Shown piece by piece: positions 1 to 5,593 of a stretch of 6,793 nucleotides of DNA. Origin of the DNA: Solirubrobacteraceae bacterium (GTDB lineage Bacteria > Actinomycetota > Thermoleophilia > Solirubrobacterales > Solirubrobacteraceae); the NCBI GenBank assembly GCA_025928415.1, contig JAICJK010000138.1, positions 1 through 6,793 on the forward strand, read 5' to 3'. Below the pieces are notes generated by a model, which saw nothing but the letters and a program-made list of their open reading frames with translations, did not search any database and had not been told where the DNA came from. The position numbers were made by a program, and so were the translations under genes. How positions within the stretch are numbered: position 1 is the stretch's first letter; each line of letters starts with the position of its first letter.

Positions 1-429
1 CCCGCGCCCGCGCAGGGGAGCACGGCGCCCGCGCCCGGCGCCTCCAGCACCGCGGGCGGCGGCTCGGGCGCCGCCGGCGGCCGGGCGCTCAACGCCCAGG
101 GCAAGGCGCTGATCGACGCGGGGCGGCCCGCCGCGGCGATCGGGGTCCTCCAGCGGTCGGTCACCGCGCTGGCGCGCGACCCCGGCGACCTGACGTACGC
201 CTACGCGCTGTTCAACCTGGGCCAGGCCCTGCGCCAGGCCGGCCATCCGGCCGAGGCGATCGCGGTCCTCGAGCGCCGCCTGCAGGTCAACCACACCGAC
301 CAGCCCGGAGCCGTGCTGCGCGAGATCCGCGCCGCCCAGCTGGCCATGGGCCAGGCCGACGGCCCCGGCCCCGGCGGCGGCAAGGCCAAGGGCAGGCACA
401 AGCCCGGCAAGGACGGCGAGGAGGGCTGA
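1..429 (+). CDS. C-terminal part of a TPR-repeat protein, possibly a TPR-tailed Ser/Thr protein kinase (5' truncated)
   Basis: An open frame runs from the first base of the window to a TGA at 427-429, giving 142 visible residues with the start outside the window. The visible part begins with a Pro/Ala/Gly/Ser-rich linker (residues 1-27). Two TPR-like helix pairs follow: one around residues 28-58 (LNAQGKALIDAGRPAAAIGVL) and one around 63-96 (YALFNLGQALRQAGHPAEAI, then LERRL). Both show the small-residue and Ala/Gly spacing of tetratricopeptide repeats, which mediate protein-protein contacts. The last 25 residues are a Gly/Lys-rich, probably disordered tail. A low-complexity linker followed by one or two TPRs is a common C-terminal arrangement in Ser/Thr protein kinases of Thermoleophilia, so a kinase is my best guess, but no kinase domain is visible. 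A plain TPR protein is the alternative. The gene converges on the peptidase gene. Confidence 0.75.
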   Translation, partial: PAPAQGSTAPAPGASSTAGGGSGAAGGRALNAQGKALIDAGRPAAAIGVLQRSVTALARDPGDLTYAYALFNLGQALRQAGHPAEAIAVLERRLQVNHTDQPGAVLREIRAAQLAMGQADGPGPGGGKAKGRHKPGKDGEEG

Positions 430-433
430 TCGC

Positions 434-457
434 CGGGGGGCCCGCGCCGGTCCCCCG
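434..457. terminator. possible bidirectional terminator hairpin between convergent genes
   Basis: The 34 bases between the two convergent stop codons contain an inverted repeat with 6-bp arms (CGGGGG at 434-439 and CCCCCG at 452-457) around a 12-base loop. Its position suits a shared terminator. There is no T-tract on either side, and short G/C repeats arise easily by chance at this base composition, so the call is weak. Confidence 0.25.
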
Positions 458-463
458 CTCGCG

Positions 464-1699
464 TCAGCGCCCGGCGCGCAGCACGGCGGCCTTCGCCTGC
501 CTGAACGCCGTGATCCGCGCCTGCGCGGACGCCGAGAGGAAGCCGCTGCACGTCCCGTGCGTGAGGATGTTCACGAAGGCCGCGGAGTCGCCCAGCAGCG
601 TGCCCACGTCGGCGCTGCCGAACGCCGCGCGCCCCTCGGCCACGATCCGCTGCGCGTCCGCCCGGATCCGCGTCAGCGTCGCCTGGTCGGCCGCCGAGAA
701 GCGCCCGCGGTCGGCCCACGCGCGGTTGACGATCCGCGACGCCGCGACCGCGTCGTCGAACGTCGCGGCGGGCTGGCCGGGCGCGAAGGCCGGCGGGTCG
801 GCCGTGTCCGCCAGGTCGCGCGTCACGGCGAGCGAGGTCGCGATCTGGGCGTCGAGCTTGTCGAAGTCCACGACGCCGATCTCGTCGTCGACGGTGTGGT
901 AGCACGGCCCGGTCGCGTCGGTGAAGAACACGGTCGGCACGTGCGCGCCGATGAAGTTCACGTAGTCGCTGCGGCCCTGCCCGAAGACCGAGCTGAGCAC
1001 GGCGGTGTCCAGCGACTGGTCGCCGATCGCCGAGCGGACCATGTCCTGGAAGCGCGTGCCGCCGGTCTCCGAGGCCACCGCGAAGCTCGTGTTGCGCAGG
1101 CTCGGCAGCAGGTCTGAGCCCTGGATGTCGAAGTTGACGTAGCCGACCGTCCGCGCGAGCGGCACGAGCGGGTGCTGCACGAAGTAGGCCGAGCCGAGCA
1201 GCCCGTCCTCCTCCTCGTCCCATAGCGCGATCACGACCGACCGCCGCGGCCGGGTCGGCTGGGCGGCGATCGAGCGGGCGATCGACAATGCCGCGGCCAC
1301 GCCGGCCGCGTTGTCGGTCGCGCCGTTGAAGATCGTGTCCCGGGTGCAGGTCGTCCCCGGCGGGCACGAGTCCCCGAGGTGGTCGTAGTGCGCGCCCACC
1401 ACGACGTACTGGTCGGCGAGGTCGGTCCCCGGGATCACGGCCACGATGTTCGTGCCGCCCGGGACGGCCTGCGTGTAGGCGGCGTCCCCGGTCGCGGCGG
1501 TGTTCAGGCCGGTCGCGATCGGCTTGAGCTGGCCGATGAGGTAGTCGCGGGCCAGCGCCGAGCCCGCCGTCCCGTTGTCGCGGCCGTGCGTGTCGTCGCC
1601 GGCCAGGCGCGCGACGTCGTAGACGGTGCAGCCCGACAGCAGCGCCGCCGCCGCGACCGCGCCGATGCACGTCGTCCAGCCCCTCACGCGCCGCCCCAT
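464..1699 (-). CDS. M28-family zinc aminopeptidase, predicted lipoprotein
   Basis: This encodes a 411-residue exported di-zinc peptidase, expected to remove N-terminal amino acids from peptides at the outer face of the membrane. The N-terminus has a twin-Arg-containing basic region, a hydrophobic stretch and a lipobox LLSGC, with the lipidated Cys at residue 24. The M28 metal and catalytic set is complete: AHYDH (His104, Asp106), GATDNAAG (Asp129), WDEEEDGLLGS (general base Glu163, zinc ligand Glu164), NFDIQG (Asp191) and CYHTVDDE (His268). Cys112/Cys118 and the pair Cys266/Cys384 could form disulphides. After about residue 300 there is an extra, mostly helical region of about 110 residues that I do not recognise. 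An in-frame GTG lies directly before the ATG at 1699-1697. I chose the ATG because the strong GGAGGAGG sits 6 bases from it but only 3 from the GTG. The substrate cannot be read from the sequence. Confidence 0.93.
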   Translation of the reverse strand: MGRRVRGWTTCIGAVAAAALLSGCTVYDVARLAGDDTHGRDNGTAGSALARDYLIGQLKPIATGLNTAATGDAAYTQAVPGGTNIVAVIPGTDLADQYVVVGAHYDHLGDSCPPGTTCTRDTIFNGATDNAAGVAAALSIARSIAAQPTRPRRSVVIALWDEEEDGLLGSAYFVQHPLVPLARTVGYVNFDIQGSDLLPSLRNTSFAVASETGGTRFQDMVRSAIGDQSLDTAVLSSVFGQGRSDYVNFIGAHVPTVFFTDATGPCYHTVDDEIGVVDFDKLDAQIATSLAVTRDLADTADPPAFAPGQPAATFDDAVAASRIVNRAWADRGRFSAADQATLTRIRADAQRIVAEGRAAFGSADVGTLLGDSAAFVNILTHGTCSGFLSASAQARITAFRQAKAAVLRAGR

Positions 1700-1704
1700 C
1701 ACGC

Positions 1705-1713
1705 ACCTCCTCC
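1705..1713 (-). promoter_or_regulatory. strong ribosome binding site of the M28 peptidase gene
   Basis: On the - strand this reads GGAGGAGGT, nearly a full match to the anti-Shine-Dalgarno sequence and the best one in the window. It ends 6 bases before the ATG at 1699 if the core is taken as GGAGGAGG. This spacing decides the start in favour of the ATG over the adjacent upstream GTG at 1702. Confidence 0.8.
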
Positions 1714-1723
1714 GGGTGCGCCG

Positions 1724-1729
1724 ACACTA
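1724..1729 (-). promoter_or_regulatory. candidate -10 box for the M28 peptidase gene
   Basis: The - strand reads TAGTGT, a TANNNT match. A transcript starting about 7 bases downstream would have a short leader holding the strong ribosome binding site. No convincing -35 box is seen at the usual distance, which is common in high-GC actinobacteria. The assignment rests on one short motif. Confidence 0.35.
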
Positions 1730-1840
1730 CCCGACCCCGGCGGCGGCGCGCACGCGCCGGCCGTCTCGGCGGGACATGGCGATGTTCGCCGGCGAGCGCC
1801 GACGTTTGGCCCCGGGCGGGCGGGGAAGCGTGTCCGGATC

Positions 1841-2824
1841 ATGGGCTCCGCCCCGCCACCGGGGACCGGCCGCCGCGCCCAGCAGGTCAGCCGGCGCAGC
1901 CTGCCGCGGGACCGCGCAGCGGCCGGGACGCGCCGGACCGTCGTCGTCGCGCTGCTGGCCAACGCGCTGGTCGCGGCGGTCAAGCTCGCCGGCGGGCTGC
2001 TCAGCGGGTCGACGGCGCTGCTGGCGGAGGCCGCGCACTCGCTCGCCGACACCGTCAACCAGGCGTTCCTGCTCGCCTCCCTGCGCCTCAGCCGGCGCGA
2101 GCCCACCGAGGACCAGCCGTTCGGCCACGGCCACCAGCGCTTCCTGTGGACGTTCATGGCGGCCGTCGGGATGTTCCTGGCGGGCGCGGTGTTCGCGATC
2201 GGCTACGGGGCGGTCGAGCTGCTGTCGGGGCCCGAGCCGTCCGGCGGGTTCGCGGTCGCCTGGATCACGCTGCTGATCGCCCTGGCGGCCGAGGGCACGT
2301 CCTGGGTGCGGGCGATGCGCCAGACCCGCGGCGAGGCGCGCGCGGCGGGCAAGCCGGTCCTGCGCCACACCCGCGAGAGCCGGGACCCGAGCGTCAAGCT
2401 CGTGCTGTTCGAGGACACCGCCGCGCTGATCGGCATCGTCGTGGCGGCGGCAGGCATCGGGCTGGACCAGCTCACGGGCCAGGCGGTCTGGGACCCGGCG
2501 GCGTCGGTGCTGATCGGCGTCCTGCTCGTCGCGGTCGCGTTCTGGATGGGCCGCGACACCAGCCACCTGCTCGTGGGCGCCGCCGCGCTCCCGGAGGAGC
2601 GCGCGGCGATGGAGCGCGTGATCGAGGGGCACGCCGACGTCGTGGCGGTCCGCGAGCTGCTGACGATGGCGCTGGGCCCGAAGGCGCTGCTGGTCGCGGC
2701 CCGCGTGGACCTCGACGACGGCGTGGACGCCGGACGGGTCGAGCGCACCACGACCGAGCTCGACCGCGCGCTTCGCGAGGCCGTGCCGGACGTGACCGAG
2801 GTGTTCCTCGACGCCACGCCCTGA
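1841..2824 (+). CDS. cation diffusion facilitator (CDF) transporter, SLC30A9/ZNT9-like
   Basis: This encodes a 327-residue inner-membrane transporter expected to export a divalent metal, probably zinc, in exchange for protons. Residues 33-55 form TM1. TM2 (about 57-82) carries the CDF signature AEAAHSLADTVN with His66, Asp70 and Asn73. TM3 and TM4 span about 103-127 and 136-158. TM5 (about 186-206) has FEDTAALIG with Glu191-Asp192 in place of the HxxxD of classical zinc CDFs. TM6 follows at about 219-237. The C-terminal cytoplasmic domain (about 250-327) shows the usual alternating beta-alpha pattern. The PSVKLVLFEDTAALIG block and the GRDTSHLLVG segment after TM6 resemble the SLC30A9-like branch. 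No His-rich loop is present. The ATG at 1841 is the only good start: the upstream open frame is low-complexity and lacks family similarity, though the ribosome site before it is weak. It is divergent from the peptidase gene, with no evident functional link. Confidence 0.92.
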   Translation: MGSAPPPGTGRRAQQVSRRSLPRDRAAAGTRRTVVVALLANALVAAVKLAGGLLSGSTALLAEAAHSLADTVNQAFLLASLRLSRREPTEDQPFGHGHQRFLWTFMAAVGMFLAGAVFAIGYGAVELLSGPEPSGGFAVAWITLLIALAAEGTSWVRAMRQTRGEARAAGKPVLRHTRESRDPSVKLVLFEDTAALIGIVVAAAGIGLDQLTGQAVWDPAASVLIGVLLVAVAFWMGRDTSHLLVGAAALPEERAAMERVIEGHADVVAVRELLTMALGPKALLVAARVDLDDGVDAGRVERTTTELDRALREAVPDVTEVFLDATP

Positions 2825-2858
2825 GCGGGCGGGCGACCCGGACGAGCGCTCGCGCGGC

Positions 2859-2872
2859 GCCGGCCCGCCGGC
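2859..2872. terminator. possible shared terminator hairpin between convergent genes
   Basis: The 48 bases between the transporter stop (2824) and the stop of the small membrane protein (2873) end with GCCGG and CCGGC arms around a 4-base loop. It is correctly placed for a bidirectional terminator but has no T-tract and is short, so it could be chance in G/C-rich DNA. Confidence 0.25.
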
Positions 2873-3214
2873 CTAGGAGGTCCGCTGCGCGGGCTCGCGC
2901 TCCGGGCCCGGGACGTGCGCGGGGCGGCGCGGTGGCCGCGGCTTCGCGTCGGCCAGGCGGCCGGGCTCGCGCAGGCGCACCCCCGCGGGGGAGCTGTCGG
3001 GCAGCACGGGCACCGTGTCGCCGCCGCCGCGCGGGGGCTCCGGGCCCTCGGGCGGCGTGCCGTCGTCGTCCCGGGGCCACCAGTCGCGCCAGCCCGGGCG
3101 GTGCCCGTCCTCGCCGCCGTCCAGCATCGCCCAGACCAGGACGCCGGCGCCGATCAGGTGCACGAGGATCGTGAGGGCCAGTGCGGCCGCCTCGGCTGCG
3201 GGGCTGATGCTCAC
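2873..3214 (-). CDS. small single-pass membrane protein of unknown function
   Basis: This 113-residue protein is not one I can name. A short polar N-terminus is followed by one hydrophobic segment (about residues 9-31, ALALTILVHLIGAGVLVWAM). The tail is long, charged and Pro-rich. It has an aromatic patch at 42-47 (WRDWWP), an acidic DDD at 49-51 and a block around 70-90 (VLPDSSPAG, then LREPGRLAD) that looks more ordered than its surroundings and may be a conserved short motif. By the positive-inside rule, the Arg-rich tail is probably cytoplasmic. The start is GTG at 3214; there is no in-frame ATG nearby and no Shine-Dalgarno, but a TAGGCT box lies six bases upstream, which fits leaderless translation. 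It begins 19 bases after the ribH stop and could equally be the last gene of the rib operon. The uninterrupted membrane segment and tight spacing support a real gene. Confidence 0.7.
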   Translation of the reverse strand: MSISPAAEAAALALTILVHLIGAGVLVWAMLDGGEDGHRPGWRDWWPRDDDGTPPEGPEPPRGGGDTVPVLPDSSPAGVRLREPGRLADAKPRPPRRPAHVPGPEREPAQRTS

Positions 3215-3220
3215 AGACCG

Positions 3221-3226
3221 AGCCTA
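3221..3226 (-). promoter_or_regulatory. candidate -10 box for a leaderless transcript of the small membrane protein
   Basis: The - strand reads TAGGCT, a TANNNT match, followed by exactly six bases and then the GTG start at 3214. That is the spacing expected if transcription begins on the start codon itself, and it agrees with the lack of a ribosome binding site. It lies in the 19-base gap after ribH. No -35 box is convincing. Confidence 0.35.
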
Positions 3227-3233
3227 CCCAGAG

Positions 3234-3662
3234 CTACGACCCCAGTCGCGCCTTGACCGCGGCCATCGCCAGCACGGCCTCCGCCGCGTTGCGGCCGGAG
3301 TCCCGCTTGTCCCCGCCGGCGCGGGCGATGGCCTGCTCCATCGTGTCGACCGTGAGCACCCCGAAGGAGCACGGGACGCCCGTCGCGAGCTGGACGTCCA
3401 TGATCCCGCGCGCCGTCTCCACGCAGACATGGTCGTAGTGGCTCGTCTCCCCCCGGATGACGGCCCCGACGCAGGCGACGCCCGCGTAGCGCCCGGAGTC
3501 GGCGCAGTAGCTCGCCGCCAGCGGCAGCTCGTAGGCGCCGGGGACCTCGAAGACGTCGACGTCCTCCGCCCCCGCCGCCTCGAAGCAGCCGCGGGCCGAG
3601 GCGATCAGCCGGTCGGCGAGGTCGCGGTAGAAGGTGGCCGCCGCGATGGCGTAGGCGCTCAT
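3234..3662 (-). CDS. ribH: 6,7-dimethyl-8-ribityllumazine synthase (riboflavin synthase beta subunit)
   Basis: RibH condenses 5-amino-6-ribitylamino-uracil with 3,4-dihydroxy-2-butanone 4-phosphate to form the lumazine that RibE turns into riboflavin; the family assembles into pentamers or 60-mer capsids. The 142 residues carry the family blocks in order: an N-terminal strand ending in the ring-stacking Phe11 (ATFYRD), VPGAYELPLAA at 40-50, GAVIRGETSHYDHV at 66-79 with the proposed catalytic His75, GVLTVDTMEQA at 101-111, and the phosphate-site region DKRDSGRNAAEA at 118-129. It is shorter than the roughly 155 residues usual because it starts almost at the first strand. The widespread SRFN-type motif reads ATFY here, with Thr where Arg is common; related variants exist in actinobacterial RibH. 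The ATG overlaps the ribBA stop as ATGA with no good Shine-Dalgarno, so translation is probably coupled. An in-frame extension upstream of the ATG reads into ribBA and looks spurious. Confidence 0.95.
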   Translation of the reverse strand: MSAYAIAAATFYRDLADRLIASARGCFEAAGAEDVDVFEVPGAYELPLAASYCADSGRYAGVACVGAVIRGETSHYDHVCVETARGIMDVQLATGVPCSFGVLTVDTMEQAIARAGGDKRDSGRNAAEAVLAMAAVKARLGS

Positions 3663-4915
3663 CCGCCGCTGCCGCGCCGCTCGTCGGCCAGCATCTCCTC
3701 GTCGAGCGGGAGGCCCTGGTGGTGGAGGGTGTGGCCCATGCGCTCGGCCTTGGCGCGGAGGTAGTTCTCGTTGTGCGGGTTGGCCTCGTGCTCGATCGGG
3801 ATCTGCGCGGTCACCCGCAGCCCGTAGCCCTCCAGGCCGCGGATCTTCTTCGGGTTGTTGGTCAGGATCCGGATCGTGGAGAGCCCGAGGTCGACGAGGA
3901 TCTGCGCGCCGATGCCGTAGTCGCGCAGGTCGGCGGGCAGCCCGAGCTGGAGGTTGGCGTCGACGGTGTCGAAGCCCTCCTCCTGCAGCTTGTAGGCCCG
4001 CAGCTTGTTCAGCAGCCCGATGCCCCGCCCCTCCTGGGCCAGGTAGAGCAGGACGCCGCAGCCCTCCTGCTCGATCATCGCCAGCGCGCTCTCGAGCTGC
4101 TGCCCGCAGTCGCAGCGCAGCGAGTGGAACACGTCGCCGGTCAGGCACTCCGAGTGCACGCGGACCAGCACGTCCGTCCGGCCGCTCACGTCGCCCTTGA
4201 CCAGCGCGACGTGGTGCTTGTCGTCGACCAGGGAGCGGTAGCCGACCACGTCGAAGTCGCCGAAGCCGGTCGGCAGCGCGGTCTGCACGACGCGCTCGAT
4301 CAGCTTGTCGTTGCGGCGTCGGTAGGCGATCAGGTCGGCGATCGTGATCATCCGCAGGCGGTGCTTGTGGCAGTAGGCCTCGAGGTCGCCGACGCGGGCC
4401 ATCGACCCGTCCTCGTTCATGATCTCGCAGATGACGCCGGCGGGCGCGCAGCCGGCCAGGCGCGCGAGGTCGACCGACGCCTCGGTGTGACCCGTGCGCT
4501 CCAGCACGCCGCCCGGCTTGGCCTTCAGCGGGTTGACGTGGCCGCCCTTGACGATCGACTCCGGCCCCTTGCCGGGGTCGACGGCGGTGCGGATCGTGTG
4601 CGCGCGGTCGGCGGCGCTGATGCCGGTGGTCACGCCCTCGCGGGCCTCGATCGTGACGGTGAACGGCGTCTCGTGCGGCGTCTCGTTCTTGGCCGTCATC
4701 AGCTCCAGGCCGAGCTCGTCGCAGCGCTCGGGGGTCAGCGCGAGGCAGATCCAGCCGCGGGCGTGGGTGGCCATGAAGTTGATCGCGTCGGGCGTGACCC
4801 ACTCGGCCGCCATGACGAGATCGCCCTCGTTCTCGCGATCCTCGTCGTCGACGACGACCACCATCCGGCCCGCGGCGATGTCCTCCAGCGCCTCCTCGAC
4901 CGTGGCGAAGCTCAC
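3659..4915 (-). CDS. ribBA: bifunctional 3,4-dihydroxy-2-butanone 4-phosphate synthase / GTP cyclohydrolase II
   Basis: This 418-residue cytoplasmic enzyme makes both precursors of riboflavin. The N-terminal RibB domain (about 1-203) converts ribulose 5-phosphate to the four-carbon unit. It has the acidic metal-binding loop [10 protein letters not shown] (23-32), [12 protein letters not shown] (98-109), GGHVNPL (124-130) and [16 protein letters not shown] (140-155). The C-terminal RibA domain (about 205-418) opens GTP. It has [10 protein letters not shown] (252-261) and LRCDCGQQL (266-274), giving zinc ligands Cys257, Cys268 and Cys270, then [11 protein letters not shown] (294-304), DYGIGAQIL (332-340) and TNNPKK (352-357). 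Both domains look intact and the length is typical for the fusion. The GTG start overlaps the ribE stop as GTGA, with only a G-run as ribosome site. The palindromic ribE 3' end lies directly upstream and might affect its expression. The product feeds RibD and RibH, encoded on either side. Confidence 0.97.
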   Translation of the reverse strand: MSFATVEEALEDIAAGRMVVVVDDEDRENEGDLVMAAEWVTPDAINFMATHARGWICLALTPERCDELGLELMTAKNETPHETPFTVTIEAREGVTTGISAADRAHTIRTAVDPGKGPESIVKGGHVNPLKAKPGGVLERTGHTEASVDLARLAGCAPAGVICEIMNEDGSMARVGDLEAYCHKHRLRMITIADLIAYRRRNDKLIERVVQTALPTGFGDFDVVGYRSLVDDKHHVALVKGDVSGRTDVLVRVHSECLTGDVFHSLRCDCGQQLESALAMIEQEGCGVLLYLAQEGRGIGLLNKLRAYKLQEEGFDTVDANLQLGLPADLRDYGIGAQILVDLGLSTIRILTNNPKKIRGLEGYGLRVTAQIPIEHEANPHNENYLRAKAERMGHTLHHQGLPLDEEMLADERRGSGG

Positions 4916-5592
4916 GCGCCGCCCCCCGGCGCAGGCCTCATAGCTCCCGCGAGCCCTGGGAGTTCGTCGCCCTGCGCCGAACTCCCGGCTGCATCCGGCG
5001 CCCCCGGCGCCGGATGCAGCAGCTTCTCGGCGTACTTCGCCATCACGTCGACCTCCAGGTTCACGGGTGCGCCGGGCTGGGCGGCCCCGAGCGTGGTCCG
5101 CTCGAGCGTCTCGGGGATGAGCGACACGTCGAAGCCGGCGGCGTCCACGCGGGCGACGGTCAGCGACACGCCGTCGACGGCGATCGAGCCCTTCTCCACG
5201 ACGTAGCGCAGCAGGTCCGGCCCGGCCGCGATCGTCACGACGCGGGAGAAGCCGTCCTCGCGGACCTCGGCCACCTCGCCCACCCCGTCGACGTGGCCCT
5301 GCATGATGTGGCCGCCCAGGCGCCCGTCGGCGCGCAGCGCGAGCTCCAGGTTCACCGGCGCGCCCTCCGCGGCCGCGGCCAGCGACGAGCGGTGCAGCGT
5401 CTCGTGCATCACGTCGGCGCGGAACGCCCCGTCGGCGATCGCCGTGGCGGTCAGGCAGACGCCGTTGACGGCGATCGAGTCGCCCTCGGCCAGCTCGCCG
5501 CTCAGCGCGGTGCGCACCGTCAGGCGCACGCCCTCGTAGGTGGCGTCGACGCCGGCGACCGTCCCGAGGTCCTCGACCAGGCCTGTGAACAC
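4912..5592 (-). CDS. ribE: riboflavin synthase alpha subunit, with an atypical C-terminal tail
   Basis: RibE dismutates two molecules of 6,7-dimethyl-8-ribityllumazine to riboflavin plus the pyrimidine recycled by RibH. The protein has 226 residues and the classic start MFTGLVED. Two homologous lumazine-binding barrels follow: residues 1-90 with VNGVCLTA (42-49), and 91-190 with [11 protein letters not shown] (93-103) and VDGVSLTV (139-146). A Lys/Tyr-rich helix (MAKYAEKLL, 184-192), which normally ends the fold, is followed by a further 34 residues rich in Gly, Ala and Pro. Nine of those 34 codons end in A or T, far more than in the rest of the gene, and the segment contains two tandem inverted repeats. 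The GTG start follows the ribD stop by one base and has GGGAG at 5604-5600, 7 bases away, within the last ribD codons. The symbol ribC is used for the same protein in some species. Confidence 0.95.
   Translation of the reverse strand: MFTGLVEDLGTVAGVDATYEGVRLTVRTALSGELAEGDSIAVNGVCLTATAIADGAFRADVMHETLHRSSLAAAAEGAPVNLELALRADGRLGGHIMQGHVDGVGEVAEVREDGFSRVVTIAAGPDLLRYVVEKGSIAVDGVSLTVARVDAAGFDVSLIPETLERTTLGAAQPGAPVNLEVDVMAKYAEKLLHPAPGAPDAAGSSAQGDELPGLAGAMRPAPGGGA
4958..4986 (-). repeat. inverted repeat 2 in the ribE 3' tail (9-bp arms)
   Basis: Perfect 9-bp arms (GGGAGTTCG at 4958-4966 and its complement at 4978-4986) enclose 11 bases, which can form a further 3-bp stem (CGC/GCG) closed by a 3-base loop after one mismatch. 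It starts one base downstream of inverted repeat 1 on the transcript and lies about 40 bases before the ribBA start. A nearby CTCCC at 4944-4948 can also pair with GGGAG at 4958-4962, so an alternative fold is possible. It has no U-tract and would be a poor intrinsic terminator. Confidence 0.8.
4988..5020 (-). repeat. inverted repeat 1 in the ribE 3' tail (15-bp perfect arms, 3-base loop)
   Basis: Bases 4988-5002 are the exact reverse complement of 5006-5020, separated by CCC at 5003-5005. The 33-base element is the longest perfect hairpin I find in the window. It is read in frame as part of ribE (from about Leu192 to Ala202) immediately after the end of the riboflavin synthase fold. The match is visible directly; a function such as an mRNA stability or processing element, an attenuator or an inserted mobile palindrome is inference. 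Confidence 0.9.
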
Positions 5593-5593
5593 C

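Noticed and set aside
1700..1702. GTG as the peptidase start
   Set aside because: It lies only 3 bases from the GGAGGAGG core; the next codon, ATG, has normal spacing.
201..1727. 508-codon - strand frame spanning the TPR gene and the peptidase
   Set aside because: It is an Arg/Gly-rich shadow frame; the M28 motifs lie in the other frame.
1744..1801. Short G/C palindromes in the divergent intergenic region (1744-1759, 1786-1795 and 1790-1801)
   Set aside because: Five- or six-bp arms of only G and C are expected often at this composition, and none is aligned with a promoter element.
1379..1840. In-frame upstream extension of the CDF transporter into the peptidase gene
   Set aside because: The extension is antisense to the peptidase and its intergenic region, has no family similarity, and would put 154 unrelated residues before TM1.
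2146..3174. Alternative + strand frame across the end of the transporter and the small membrane protein
   Set aside because: Its translation is almost entirely Arg/Ala/Gly/Pro with no domain, typical of a shadow frame.
3663..4802. In-frame upstream extension of ribH through ribBA (a 522-codon frame)
   Set aside because: The extra part is a low-complexity Arg/Ala/Pro shadow of ribBA; lumazine synthase similarity begins just after the ATG at 3662, which forms a typical ATGA overlap.
3719..5206. Long + strand open frame (495 codons) opposite ribBA and ribE
   Set aside because: It is antisense to two certain genes, rich in Val/Asp/Leu/Arg/Gln as expected of a shadow frame in GC-rich DNA, and shows no domain.
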